Origin: Cytospora piceicola
Taxonomy: Eukaryota; Ascomycota; Sordariomycetes; Diaporthales; Cytosporaceae
DNA length: 64,000 nucleotides
Assembly (NCBI GenBank): GCA_023375675.1
Contig: JALQBC010000014.1
Location: forward strand, 744,001-808,000
Reading direction: 5' to 3'
Positions 11,161-24,194 of this stretch are shown piece by piece. The translations under genes and the position numbers were made by a program. The number at the start of each line of letters is the position of its first letter. The first letter of the stretch is position 1. The notes below the pieces were generated by a model. That model was not told the origin of the DNA. It saw only the letters and a program-made list of their open reading frames with translations, and searched no databases.

Positions 11161-13013
11161 ATGCAGAGCAGCTCGAGTTCGCTAAAGCCACCAGCCTCTG
11201 AGGCACCATCACCGTCATCGGATGGGGGAGCAAGATCTTCCAGGGTCTGCCTTAACTGTCGTCGGAAAAAGAAGAAGTGTGACAAGAAGCTTCCAAGCTG
11301 TGGAAGATGCACATAGTGAGTTGATCCCAACTCTCGAATGAAGACCGGTTTTGGCCTGCGCTTATCGTTTCTCCCCAGCTCCCTCGAATTTTGTCAACAT
11401 GAAGACGATCCAATAATCGCCCGATCGACGGAAGTCCCCGGTCAAACGAACTTCGAGACCTTTGCGCACCTAAATGCTCAAGGAGCGTTCGCTTTGAATC
11501 CGTTTTGGGGAAACAGACTCGGACCTGCGTTGAGCCCGGCCCTTTTCTCGTCTCTGGAGACGACAGAAGATATCCATCATTTCGTTTTTCGGAGCCTCAC
11601 AGAGATGATGGGGGACAAATTGACTTCCGAAAGCATTGTGCGATACTATTTCGGGACGATCAATACTTGGTTTACCATCGTCGAGAAAGCAGGGTTCGAA
11701 CAACGTTTCGAGCAACTGTGGTTGAAACCCTCCGCCGAGACTGGGCTGTTGTCATTGTCCATGCTTCTGATAGTTCGGGTACCTGAAGAAAATGCAGGGA
11801 CTTCGATGCAGAACAGCCTTTATCATTCTGTCAAGACGCTTGGCACTCTCGTCGCCGTCAAAGTACCGTTGGCGGTGTCTGTTCTCCAGGCCAACCTCTT
11901 GATATGCCTGTACGAACTTTGCCACTCTATGCCACAGCAAGCATATCTGACCTTGGGAACATGTGCCACGATTGTTCGCGCTTTTGGTTGGCACAGTGAA
12001 AGCTTTTGGGGGCAAGACCAGTGGATTCTCCGGCCAAGGGAGTTGAAAATGTCCTCCATCCTCTGGTGGGCTATGGTGTTTCTAGAAAGGTGAGTCCGCC
12101 AACGAGTTCCTTGTGTTGTCTGTCTTGTTGCGGGGTTGACTCAGAACAGTGGGATCCAGGCTGAAGAACTCGGATTTCCACAAAGCCTTCCGATACTTGG
12201 ATTCTCGATCCCTTTCCCAGAAGATTTCGATCCATTCATGCGACTTCCTCAGAGTGAACAGTACGGCGGGACCGTACAAACGGGGGTTCTCAGATTCGCA
12301 GACGACGGAGATGATAAGATCGACACGATTGTCTGGCCAGAGGCAAAGTCCACGTCCTTCCTGGCCCAGGTCTTGCAGCTGACGACCGGAGACTTCGGAA
12401 TACAAGGACTGTCTCGCGACGACTGGACCGCCGCCATGCTCGACCATGCCCGCAGTATCGTGTCGATGCCTTGGAGAGATGGGTCCCGGTATGCCGGTCT
12501 GAGTCTCACGTATACGTAAGAGCCTCTACCGGAATCTTGAAGGATGCTGTGCTGAAGAGGCGATAGGGCGATTCTCAAGCTCAATTACCCCCGTCTCGGG
12601 ATTGGGACAGGCCTGCCGATCTCTTACGATCTTAGAGATACCAGTGCTCTACAGAGTACACTTCCGGTCATCGAGTCGATTTGTCACAGCGCCAGGCTCA
12701 TGACCTCGCCAAGCAACTTGACCTTCTTGGGCCCGCTAGTACCTCCGATGGTACACAGCGTCTTTCTGGCTGCAATGATCCTGATAGGACTAGGCAGTAC
12801 CGTTATGCAGGATCCGGATTGGCCACAAAAAGTCCAACTGTTGCAGAGTTGTCTCGAAGTCTTCGCCAAAAGATGGAAGATTGCCGGTAGGTTGTGTATT
12901 CATTCTCAAGATACGTTCAGCAAGACTAAACAGCCGCCAAACATTCAGAGCGGTATTTCCAAGCCTTGACTGCAGCTTTCCAGACGCATATCAGCCAGCT
13001 GCACTCCCGGTGA
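11161..13013 (+). CDS. Zn2Cys6 (binuclear zinc cluster) transcription factor
   Basis: Fungal-type DNA-binding regulator of 538 residues in five exons: 11161-11315, 11379-12089, 12150-12515, 12567-12886 and 12949-13013. All introns are GT-AG and 50-63 bp, and the reading frame stays open across every joint. The zinc cluster is canonical, with Cys at 30, 33, 40, 47, 50 and 57 (CX2CX6CX6CX2CX6C) and a basic RRKKKK loop. Intron 1 falls between the fifth and sixth Cys, so the cluster exists only after splicing. The rest is a helical middle-homology-like region with a WWAMVFLER segment (residues about 281-289), typical of fungal regulators. It lies on the same strand as the GH18-like gene 2.7 kb downstream, but a functional link is only a guess. 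The target is unknown. Confidence 0.85.
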
Positions 13014-15691
13014 GCATCAGCCGTGCTGCAAAAGGGAGGGCGCTTTGTCATGACAGGCAGTGATGGTAAAGCCTCCCAAGAGCAAGGCCTCGGTTGATCA
13101 ACAGCGAAGCCGCGCGACTACTATGGATTCTGAGGTAGGATTTGAGGATGAATAATGGCGATATGATGGCATTGCATACGTGGTCCGGCGGGTCTGGATC
13201 GTTCTGGAGTTGCTGGTGAAAGTGACGTTGAGCGTCAATGGTCGTTGGAGCAGTACGGGAGCATTTAGATTCTCATCAAGAGGGGTTCGTCAAGATGGTA
13301 CAAGGATACCCGGTGCAGAGATAGATACAATCCGAAGCATTTCCATCGCAGAGGCTGATGTACAGTAAATAGCAAACAGCATTGAAGTGTCGAGGTTTGA
13401 TTATCGATTCGTGGGTCGTCAAAGTTACATTAGGTAAGCAATCGCTGCCAAAAACAACTGGCTCACGAGCCAGAGGGTTAAACCCTGATATTGATTTACT
13501 CCGTCAAACCACACACCAGAACAGCCAGCGGCCCACTCAAGCCGATGAGGCCGGCCTCCTGCTCCCTACTCGCACTGATGTCTGTTGTCTCTCGTGCACA
13601 GAGCTCATTCCAAACGACGTCACTCGTCATCGTGCGTAGGGGCCGCATCCAAGGTGGAACAGTCTAAACGCAAGGTGACGCCGTTTACTCTAGGCAACAA
13701 TCATTCGAGGCTAGAATTTCGGTTCTTCACCGTTGTCTCGTGTCCTTCTCTCTGATGACCGTCTGAAGCCGTCATCTCAAAGCCACCAGCCACGTCAAAC
13801 AAATCGAAAACCATTCATCCACGTCCTTCTCCTCGCCTTCACTCTGTCGATGCCCCCCCACGTCCGAACCGGTCTGCCCGAACCGGCCCTAGGACCTGCC
13901 GTCTTGACGCTTGCACTCGCTGAGAGGGGAAGCCGGTCAGGTCTGGTGGAAACGGGAATGTTAAATGTAACAACAAATGTACGGATAACGACGATCACCG
14001 GCGGAGAAGCCTTCGAGAAGCCCAACGGGCATCGGTCCCCCGACTGCTCGGGCACTTGGCGAGGATTCCAGCAGGGAAGAGAGCAACTGCTTCGTGTCAA
14101 GTCAGTCGGGTGGCATGTTGTGATGGGTTGAGGTGGTCAGAAACATTCACCGCTTGACCGTCAGTTTTTGAATGGTGACTTTTCGTGGTTTGATCGTTGG
14201 TCTCAACAGCATTCCCATGCTGACCCTGCACTGCAGCCACTTGACACACTGCGGTATCTCCTTGTCAGCAACAACTCAACAGCTCTGCTGTGTTGCCCAA
14301 TCCCCCTGCGCGAGGCGCACGTCCTCCCGGCATCATCCCAGATGCTTGCCAAGTGCTTTCGAGCATCGACTTCTTTCTGTCATGTGCTGCCATCCAAGTC
14401 AATACTCAGCCTCAAATTCACCAATCGGGGATGATTATGTTTTCTTAGCGTACCAGGTCTCCGGTATCGACGAGCGAGCTCACCGACTATCGAGAAAGTT
14501 GACGTCAAGTTCTCGATCTCGACATGGCCAGCATAAGTGAGGGCCAAGTGCTGGTCTTGTGCTTGCGGAATATTTCTGCATGGTTCTGAAAGGAAATGCC
14601 GAATCTCTTCACAATGAGTTCCATGAGGCAATGAGTTTTCCTGTTATGCCATCGCGGGGACTTAGGAACTTCCGTCGTCTTCATTCCTGCATATTTCTAT
14701 GAGCTATGACCTCATGTACCTGTTGCAAAGGATCATCTGCTCCCTCCGCTCGAGTGGACCTGAGCACAACGTCAAGGCTGCTGGGGCTGCTCATAAAACA
14801 TAGCGACGTCGTCTTCAAGTTGGAGCAAGAACCACTCGGCATCGTCCACGCTGAAAGATCTGCGTATTTACAACTGTCAACTCATCTCTGACAACCTTAC
14901 AAGTGTAAAGTTTACGATACCATCGAAAGGGCCTGTGTTATTACCGTGCAAGGGAAAAGGAATCGGCGAGGCGAAGCCCCCCCACCGTCTTAGCCTTGAC
15001 GCTACGTTCGTCCGGTGTCCAAGGCATCCCTACCCAAGCAGCCACCACCACTCCAAACGACTCCCCACTAAGCGGTTTCCAACGGTTCACTTTTTTACTC
15101 CATCCAACATGGTGCTTCAGTCAAGCTTGGGTGTAAAGCAACGAACATACCTTCCCGTCGTCTCAATTTGGAACTGAGGCATTCCCAATATTTACCATCT
15201 CTTGCCTTCCGATGCTCTAAGCCGCTGCCACTTACATTTCTCCAGTATATAAAGACTCACGTCTGAGAGCAATTATGTCATGCAGAAGCCCGCATGTGGT
15301 CCACATGGAGGGTCCTAAGTAGCCGCCCGTCTTTACGTCCTTTTTGATAACCCGCGTTGTCTCCACTGTCACCATTTCTCACCGTTTTGACATGCCCTCT
15401 CATCCCCTCTTGCATATATTTTCCGAGGCTTTGTTAACGAGTGGGTGACTGACCTGTTTCGCGGCCGCACTAGGGGTCTCTTTGCTGCCCGATGCGACCA
15501 AACTCTCCGGCAGTGCATCTCAGTGCTCGATGCTTTCGATACAAATATTGCTCTGCTTGCCCGAATCTTTTTCTAGTTTCTAATGACTCGCTTTGCTCCT
15601 GCCTTTCCTTGATTTGAGCAGTTGTTTATGCTACCCCCATCGGCCCAGCAGAGACCAAACAAATGACTGTTTATACGGTTGCCTTCGAAGG
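13014..15691. other. intergenic, no gene supported
   Basis: Downstream flank of the zinc-cluster gene and upstream flank of the GH18-like gene. Open frames of up to 132 codons (13733-14131) lack motifs. A TATATAAA sequence lies at 15246-15253. Confidence 0.5.
15246..15253 (+). promoter_or_regulatory. TATATAAA, candidate TATA box of the GH18-like gene
   Basis: Good TATA match on the plus strand. It is about 440 bp upstream of the chosen start at 15692, so a long 5' leader or an upstream non-coding exon would be needed. Confidence 0.35.
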
Positions 15692-17000
15692 ATGAATTCG
15701 CCTACCTCGTCGCGCACGTCGCGCAAAGCAGTCAGCCTGTCACAAGTGTTCTACAAGAATGCTGTGTACTTTCCCAACTATAGGTTGTACAACGGAGATA
15801 CCCCTGGCGGTCTGAATTTCAGCTGTATCAGCACTGTCTATTATAGTTTTGCCAGTGTTGGCTTGGACGGTGGCGTATTTGTGAGAAACAGGAGCTCTTC
15901 CAGTGATTCAAGGCACAGACTGACCCCGATAATATAGTTGAGCGACGAATATGCCGATTTGCAAGCCCCATGTGATGGTGTCTCAGGGGGCCTAGGGTCC
16001 TTGATGCATCTCAAGCAGAAACACCCGCATCTCCAAGTCATCCTATCCATCGGTGGAGGTGCATCAAGTCAGGCCTTTTCGACAGTGGCAGCAAGCGCGG
16101 TTCTGCGCGACAACTTTGCCCGCTCAGCTCGGGGTTTGGTGGAGGCTTCTGGCTTGGATGGCATAGACAGTAAGCCTTTATCGACAGATGTGCGTTATTC
16201 CGTTGCATGTTGATAACAAGGCCTCGTCTGTTACAGTTGTGTGGCAGTATCCTACAGATCCCCAAGAAGGCGCAGGCTTCCTTGCGTTGCTCGCAGCAGT
16301 CAGGCTCTACCTACCGGAGGAGCACTACCTTCTCACCGCGGCTCTCCCTGCATCATGCCCGATCTTGGCAAATATCGATCTCCGTCGGGCGGCGGACTAC
16401 CTGGACCTGCTCAACCTGGTAGCCTACGACTTTTACGGACCCTGGACCTCCGGATCAGGGCACCACGCTCAACTATACCCCTCAAGTAAAGACGACGATA
16501 TATCCGTGTCTTCGACCGTGTGGTATCTCCTATCTCAAGGTTTCCCGGCCCAGAAGACCCTGCTAGGCATACCCCTGTTCGGACGCAGCTTTGTCGCGGT
16601 TCCAGGACCAGGACATAGGTCTAAGGGAAGTGCCCCCGGATCTAACGGTGATGGAACCTTTGATTACAGCCAACTCCCCCGGAAGGGTACCAAGGAGCAG
16701 CTTGACAAGCGGGCTTGTGCGGCGTTCTGTGTGGGTGGTGATGGAGGGTTCGTCTCGTATGATAACCCGGAGACAGTGAGGCAGAAGGCTGCTTTCTGCA
16801 GGCAGAAGGGACTGGGTGTAAGTCTGGTTCCCCAACCCTTTGACTCGTGGCGCTCGTGCCTAACAATGGACGGACTGCTTGGAAACTAACATGCACTTTT
16901 GCCTCACCAGGGCATGTTCTACTGGACAGGACCAGCAGATGCGAAAGACAGCAAGAGGAGTCTCATTGCGGCTGGATTCAGGGCCCTGCACAGTTCATGA
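15692..17000 (+). CDS. GH18 chitinase-like protein with degenerate active site
   Basis: Glycoside hydrolase family 18 fold of 363 residues in four exons: 15692-15880, 15938-16169, 16237-16817 and 16911-17000. The last intron has a perfect CTAAC branch site. There is no signal peptide, as in the intracellular class of fungal chitinases. The beta-strand 3 motif SIGGG is intact (100-104). So are the YDFYGPW segment and the C-terminal YWTG substrate-site Trp. The catalytic DxxDxDxE motif, however, reads DGIDIVWQ (137-144): Asp142 is Val and the general acid Glu144 is Gln. The family mechanism needs that Glu, so hydrolysis should be lost or nearly lost while chito-oligosaccharide binding could persist. 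The motif spans the second intron, but no alternative acceptor restores it. The start at 15692 is the first in-frame Met before the conserved NAVYFPNYR. Confidence 0.85.
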
Positions 17001-18829
17001 TTGCAACTGGAGCGGGCTTTCGGATGCATGTCTAGGTGCCTGACAATCGACACAGCCAAGAGAATAGGGGTTGGGAGGGACAGAACATCATTTCTCACAT
17101 CTGTCCCGTTTTCAATGGTATGGCCAATGCATTGGCTCGTTATGATTGCTTGGAGTTTATGGTTGGGAAAAGCTCAGTGGTTTTGTTGGTCATCGTTTGG
17201 CAACTTTCAGCATATTTGGTATCGATGGCGCAGGTAACGTCTACGGTATTGGACGGAAAGCATCGAGGTCGGGCACCATGCTTGAAAAATGATCCAATAG
17301 AGCGAGGAAACGGAGATACCCAGATACCCTCCTCCGCATTACAAATTTTTACCCAACAAGGGCATATTACAAAAGCTGTAGAGATACGAGTGACTCACCA
17401 GTCAGTTCATGTTCACTGCATTTTCAGACCCAACCGCCAACCCAACCTGTCATTTGCTCCAATAATTAAGTGCCAACGTGGTAGTGTAGCGTTGCTATAT
17501 AAAAGCAGCCGCATCTGTCTGCATATGAATCATGCATGGGAGTCCCGACATCCTTGCGAGGGACGACCGACGGAGGTGCGCGCCCTTTCGTGTTGGACCT
17601 TTTCCCCACAATATGTACTCAAGTAGATGGGGGATCCTCACACCTGCGTACAAGCTAAGCGGTCCATGAGGCAAATGGTAGGTAGGGAGAAGACGACGAA
17701 GAAAACCTATGGCGTGTTTTCGAATTCTGGAGGATTCTGACGATATCCCCCACGCTAGATAAAAACGCCATGCCAGTTGTTCCAGTGTGTGGCCCTCGGG
17801 GGGTTGGTCGTGCCGGCGCAGCGGACTGAGCAGAAGCGTTGGCTGTTTCTATTTTTGAGGCAAGCCTCTGTCGTAATCAGACATGATGATGCGCAATGTC
17901 GGAGCTGCTCCGAGTATTCTCTAAGGCTACTTGGGGGTTCTCCTGGAAGAGGGACGTGATCAGACCGTCGTTGCCGCGGCTCATGTTGCATTGGTATACC
18001 TAGGTAGGTATGTCGTGTTATGCCCTTGGATCCTTCAGCCTGGGACCTGGTCGCCTCGATCAAGTCGGAGCTGCTCCTCACAGCAGAGGCCGAACCCAGC
18101 TTCTCGTCCTTCCCTCCCCACCCTCTCCTTGCCAATGTTGGGGAAGAGTCATATACCTAGTACTAAGGTGTCACGGGAGTTGACCCGTTTAGCTGCTGCG
18201 GCTACTGCCGAGACCCGGGGATGCTTAAGTGACGCCATGTTGAATCTTGATATAGATCTCAATGGTGTCTGCCACATTGAAGTTTTTGGTTGGTTTGTTC
18301 GGATCTTTGTGTTACAGATGATCAAAAAAGGTTGATACCCGGGGTGTGAAGGAGGGGGGTGGAGGAGGGGCTTTGTACTTTGATGGGGGGGGGGGTGTTG
18401 AGGGGAAGATGTATGCAGACCTGGGCAGTTTAAGTGCTATCTTGGTAGGGTAACGTAAACTGACTGCAAGGCTCCACCCCCTTATTCAGTCTCTGTCGGT
18501 GCGGTTGCATACTTGCTTGCATCACAATAAGAGCCTCAACCCAGAAAATATACAAATCGTTGTAGTTAACGGCTACACTATACCGGTGAACATACCACTC
18601 AATACATATATTGAAAAACAAACCCATAAACAGAAGTTTGAGTGGGGAAGTGTGGATAGTAATCCGAGAGTGCATTTACCACTTAGGGTAGTAAAAATAA
18701 CCCCCCTGCTCTTGTAAGCTGGCCCCTGGAACCTTGCTGGAGCTTGTGCTTGTGTCAGTCCGTTCACATGCAACGTCGTCGTACTCGAGCTACCCAAACT
18801 CCAAACTCCAAACTCCGAATCCATCCACC
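17001..18829. other. intergenic between GH18-like gene and VPS53
   Basis: Holds one TACCTAGGTA copy, a G-run near 18386 and T/G-rich low-complexity DNA around 18340-18420. The 196-codon open frame at 17036-17626 has no protein-like features and probably reflects the 3' flank. Confidence 0.5.
17997..18006. repeat. TACCTAGGTA palindrome, copy 4
   Basis: Exact copy followed by a second half-unit (GGTATG), about 820 bp upstream of VPS53. Confidence 0.8.
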
Positions 18830-21450
18830 ATGAATATCATAAACGGTAGCAACCTACTCGACCCGTCATCTCTTGACGCTGGTAAGTTCCCCCCTACTGA
18901 AGCTGAGCCCATTACTGGATACGGTATATGATCAGCAGTGTCGCTGACATTGTCCCAAAGTCGACTACGACCCAATAGACCACCTCAACGCCCTGTTCTC
19001 CCACCCCTCCGCCGCCGTATCCTCCATCGACCGCGTCTCCACGACCCTCCGATCCCACAAAGATGGCATATCCACCTCCATCACCTCCCTCGAGGTCGCC
19101 CAGGCCTGGGGCCCCGACTCGAGCCTCGAGCGCATGCAGTCCGCCCAGGCCGAGCTGGCCAGCCTGTTCCAGCGGATCGAGGGCGTGCGCAGCCGCGCCC
19201 TGCAGACCGAGCGCGACATCACCACCATGACCGCCGAGATCAAGCGGCTCGACGGCACTAAGCGCAACCTCACCCTCAGCATGACCGCCCTCAAGCGCCT
19301 CCAGATGCTCACCACCGCGTACGAGCAGCTGCGCGGCCTGGCGAGGACGAGGCAGTACCGCGAGTGCGCCGGCTTGCTGCTCGCTGTCCTGCAGCTCATG
19401 AAGCACTTCAACAGCTACAGGAGCATCGAGCAGATCGCCGTGCTGAGCCGGAACGTGGCGGACATCCAGAGGGAGCTGTTGGAGCAGGTGTGCGAGGATT
19501 TCGAGATCGCCTTTGCCAAGAGCGAGATCCCGCAGCGGAGGGGCACGCTGATCGAGGCGTGCCTGGTGATGGATGCTTTAGGCGAGACTGCCAAGAACCG
19601 CTTGATTACGTGGTACCTCAACACGGAACTGAGAGAATACAGGCAGGTGTTCCGTGGCAACGACGAGGCTGGCAGTCTGGACAATATTGGTCGGCGGTAT
19701 GCCTGGTTCAAGAGAATGCTCAAGACGCACGAGGACGAGCATGCGGCTATTTTCCCACCACACTGGAGAGTCAACGAGATGCTGGCTATGTCTTTCTGCG
19801 ATGGCACCAGAGAGGACTTCAAGGGCATCCTGGAGAAGAGCATGCGAAGAGTCGACGGCAACAGGATCGACGTTAATTTACTTCTTGGCTGCCTGCAAGA
19901 GACTATGGACTTCGAACAGGGCCTGGAGAAGCGGTTCTCCAATGAGTTGCCCAGGGCAAGTATCGATACCCTCAGCTCGTCGGACGACCGGACTTCGAAC
20001 TTTAACGGGGCGATCTCGGTGGCCTTCGAGCCGTATCTCAGCCTCTGGGTAGAATCTCAGGACAAGGCGCTGGCGAGCATGATGCCGAAATACAAGAACG
20101 GGCCCCTGATGGCCGAAGACGAAGAGTTCTCGCCGAACGCTGTCATACCATCCGCCATTGAACTCTTTCATTTCTACAAGATCACTTTGTCGCAATGCGC
20201 AAAGCTGTCTACTGGAGAGCGGCTGTATGAGCTGTCAAAAACGCTGGCCAAGTACTTGGAGGAATATGCCCAACAAGTCCTGCTCGGGTTCCTGCAAAGA
20301 GGAGGGATTCAAGGGCCTGCTATACAGGACATCGTCTTGGTCCTGAACACCGCGGACTTCTGGCACACCAACACCGTACAGCTGGAGGAGAACATCAAAA
20401 AGCGCATCGACGCAGAACTTTACCCGAAAATAGACCTGTCATCGCAAGCGGACACTTTCCTGGGTGTAGTCAGTGCGGCGGTCCAGGCTCTGGTTCACAA
20501 AGTGGAGGCTGATTGTGAAGGAGCCTGGAGGGAAATGAAGAATACGAACTGGAGGGAGATGGAAAGCGTTGGCGACCATAGCTCGTATGTCGGAGAGCTG
20601 CTGATGCATGTCAACTCGAAGGCGGAAGAGATTCTGTCCATCGTAGCCAAGCAGCAGTATGCAAGGGCTTTTTGCGACAACCTTGTTGACCGCCTAGCGA
20701 CAGCATATGTCAACAACATCGTGATGTGTCGTCCGATATCTGAAGGTGGCGCCGAACAGGTACGGTTTCACAAGCTTCTGCTCCTTGTAGTTTGATCTTT
20801 GCTAACCTTCACAGATGTTGCTTGACAAATACACCCTCGCCAAAGACTTTGAGAGACTTCTACATTACCACAATCCATCATCCTCTCGAGACTCGTACAA
20901 CCCTCCAGCCACATACGTCAAGCGGGTAAATCAGGTCATGACGCGCCTCGACCCTCTGCTCAAGACCCTCCAAGTCAGGCCCTCGCCGCCAGAGGGCCTC
21001 GTGCAGGCATATCTCATCCACATCGGCGACCGCTCCGAGGCCAACTTCAAGAAGATCCTCGAGCTCAAGGGCGTCCGCAAGCAAGAGCACTCGCACCTGC
21101 TGGAGCTCTTCTCCGTCCACCGCGACGGCGCCGGGACCGACAAGCAGCTGGTGGACAGCTCGCCCCTCCTGGGCCCGCTGCTGAACACGTCGGGCCTCGG
21201 GGCCACGGGTCTCGCCAGCATCGGGAACTCGGCGCTCGGCGGGGCCACGGGCCCCGGCGGGCGGTTCGACGCCGCGTCGCTGGGCGAGAAGCTGCTCAGC
21301 GCGGCGAGGGACGCGTCGGACCGGATCGGCACGCCGGCGGCGGCCGGGCACGCGGCGGGGCTGCCGGGGGAGAAGGCGACGATCAACGAGAACCTGAAGA
21401 ACATCGGCAAGTTCTTCAGGAGGGACATCGGCGTGAGGTTTGGCTCCTAG
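18830..21450 (+). CDS. VPS53: GARP complex subunit VPS53
   Basis: Tethering-complex subunit acting at the trans-Golgi in retrieval of vesicles from endosomes, in complex with Vps51, Vps52 and Vps54. Three exons, 18830-18881, 18961-20759 and 20815-21450, give 828 residues. The 52-bp first exon joins in phase 1 through a GTAAGT donor. The Vps53 N-domain is clear, with a heptad-rich coiled coil (about 60-150) containing TKRNLTLSMTALKRLQML, then RQYRECAGLLLAVLQLMKHF and NVADIQRELLEQVCEDFE. The C-terminal 90 residues turn Gly/Ala-rich and GC-rich, ending in a conserved-looking NENLKNIGKFFRRDIG segment. Length fits fungal orthologues. The first 17 residues would be lost if translation were placed at an internal Met. 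Confidence 0.93.
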
Positions 21451-21869
21451 GGGCTGGCGGTCGCGTTGCATATAATACTGTTAATTACTCGCATGTGGGC
21501 GTCAGGCCATCTAGCAAGCATAGTGGAATATATGATCTAATTCGGAGCATTCAAGGCTCGCTTCCTCGTTATGCCGGCTGTATCATTTCTTGGCCGTTGT
21601 GTACAGATACGGGATGTGAGTGCTTCGCATATACTATTGGTATTTCTCTTGGGATTTTCATACACGTATGTGCTGCTGCCAATCTTGGAACCCTGAAGTA
21701 GAGGTGAACAACTTGCACCTTCTTGACCTAAAATGAATAGAAAATTGATCATATAGGTCGCACTGTCTCGCTTATCAACTACAAAGTTGAAATCAGACAG
21801 TACCTTATTAGGTAGTGTTTTGTCATTTTCGAATTGGGGAAGAAATGCATCCATTTTCTCCTTCTTAAG

Positions 21870-21879
21870 TACCTAGGTA
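21870..21879. repeat. TACCTAGGTA palindrome, copy 5
   Basis: Exact copy about 420 bp downstream of the VPS53 stop codon. Confidence 0.8.
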
Positions 21880-23060
21880 CATACAAACTCAAACACCAGA
21901 GTAAACTGGCATCCTTCCAAGGTTCTTCGTTGACCCCAAAACCGCAAAGTCAAAGTAATTCGCGTGGCATTGCCTGCACGACCTTGGCCAACCGCAAGGA
22001 CCACCTAAGTAGGTCTGAACCAGGCAGAGTGTTTTCAGGACGTCATATCTTGCAATGCATGTGAAATGTCTATAAGTAAATCTAACCCAGATTTGGTCTC
22101 GTTATTCAAGGTGGAACCTACTCCAGGTTTCCTGTGTCACAATTGACTGCTCCTGCATGTGGTAGATCATGACGTTGGCCAGGCAGACTGGCTGATCACT
22201 CCGTATCAGTGTATCAGTTGGTATGTATGTATGTTCTGCAATGCTTGATTTGCTACGTTTGACTACCGAGGTCTTGATCTCTTCGCCCCATATAATGTGA
22301 GCGTTCTACACGCATAGGCCAATCTATCTTGCAACATCTGGCGTGGCGTCGTCGTTGCTGATAACGACAATAGGTTTTTGATTGCACCTTTGGGTTCTGT
22401 GGTACATTGTTGGCTTGCCACCCCACAACAAGCACTTCGGCGCTTAATGACAGCCTTTGTTGGTCAGTTGGTCAGTTGGTCAGGAAACCATCGTCCAAGG
22501 AACTCGAATGCGGAAGAATGCGATATGAAATACAATAGCTAACGTACCGAACCAGCGGCTCTGGTGGAGACGACAGGCCTTATGTATATGCGGCCTCGAG
22601 TCACAAACGGGGACAGCAGAAACAGGGTCCGCATCGACCCAGTCAGCCTAACCCTCTCTTATGTATCTGTGTATGTTTGTATGCCTGTATGCCTACAACA
22701 CTACTGTCGGCCCAATTATGCGCCAGACGAAGATCTGATACCACCAGATAGCTCCCAGCCAGGCAGCTAATGTGTTGATCGGTCAGTTCGGCTCAAGTTC
22801 CCGTAGTCGAGGCCCGCATTTCCCGCTGCACGGCTTGATGACCTTCGGGGCCGGGCGGGTATTTATAGCCACTGAGAGGTAAAAGAGGCGAAATTATGAA
22901 GATCGTCGGCGTCTAGCTACACGAGAAGGGCGGAAGGAAGCTGACGGAAGGTGGTCGTACCGCGTTAAGCGCCAGTTCCTTGCACCACGGTATAACACGC
23001 CATTGGCTATGGTTTTGGTATCCCACAACAGTTCCACTAGGGACACGACTACTGTGCAGA

Positions 23061-23124
23061 GACACCACTAAGGCACACCAATAAGGGACACACCACTAAG
23101 GGACACAACCACTAAGGGACATAG
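23061..23124. repeat. short tandem repeat, about 17-19 bp units
   Basis: Four imperfect units of CACCACTAAGGGACA type stand head to tail, differing by single-base changes and small indels. No coding potential. Confidence 0.7.
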
Positions 23125-24194
23125 TGGGGGCCACTGGACCAGCCAGACCAGGTGACGGCAACTGGGGCAGCTGGGACGGAGGGGGGCCAGCTCTGATGTG
23201 ACCCCCAATTTCAATTTACAATTTACACTAATTTCTTGGTCAGGCTATTGCCCCGTATAGGCCGGCCTTAAAGGGGCATTTGAATCGATCCCGTTCTTAC
23301 TGTCTGCGACCCCCTGCTTGTCTGTCAAATATTGCTTCTTTCATAGGGTTCAGATGTCCCGCGGCTACGAGCTCGTCTAAGTGGAGACAGTCGCGGCTAT
23401 CACCAACGGATCGTTGTTTGTTCCACCAACATGATTGCCGGACCGCTAAGAGCCCTCATCACAACTGTTGGTAATTTGTGTTCACACGCGAAGCGTGCGA
23501 AAAGAGACGCGGAAGGACTTCCCGAAGCCCTTTGGTCAGCTTGCCACCAACGCAGCTGCGGCCCTTTGCTGCGCCGCAGGCGAGCATTCCGCATCTCCCA
23601 TGAAGGATCCTCGATGGCCCAATGGTCCGATCCTGACGATTGCCGGGTACGAACCCGAAGCCTCGAGCTCTGCAGTGAGTATCGCTCGGGGTCCTGAGCA
23701 ACCGTACTTCTCGCCGCCTCCGTGCTAAGAACCATGGTGCCGTTTTCATTTGTTTCGAAACGATTGAAAGTCCAACAAGAGACGGGCTCGTCTCACGCGG
23801 CCGGATGGCTTTTGCAACGAGCGATCCGGAGCTGGCCATTGGGGGGGTTTTGGGAAAGGGACAGCTCTTTCTTCCTGCATCTCAGCTGAGTTTCCTTTAG
23901 AGTTTCCTGATACGCCACATGCACGCTGAATGTTGGGGCGGAAAAAGGGATAGATGGATGCATCCCAGTAAGCTGTCAATATGTACATATGTACTGAAGC
24001 AGGGACGCGGTTTAATTACCTACTTCCACGCCACATCCTTCCTTTCCAACCCTGCTCGTCTTTGTCATTTCGTCAGAGGGAAGCCTGTTTTCTTTCCTTT
24101 CAAGGCTACCACTTCAAATCAGATGTTTGACCACATCCAACACGCACTCCTGCCTTCATAAAGAGGTGAGAAGGCAACAGGCGCCTCCTACATC

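Larger units (their letters stand above)
21451..24194. other. intergenic with short tandem repeats
   Basis: No gene is supported. It contains one TACCTAGGTA copy, a TGGTCAGT triplet repeat near 22463-22481, and the ACTAAGGGACAC repeat at 23061-23124. Confidence 0.5.

Noticed and set aside
17036..17626. 196-codon plus-strand open frame after the GH18-like gene
   Set aside because: Begins 35 bp after the GH18 stop codon, with no motif or intron context; most likely 3' flank.
22850..22890. GGTATTTATAG as a promoter
   Set aside because: No supported gene begins within 1.3 kb downstream.
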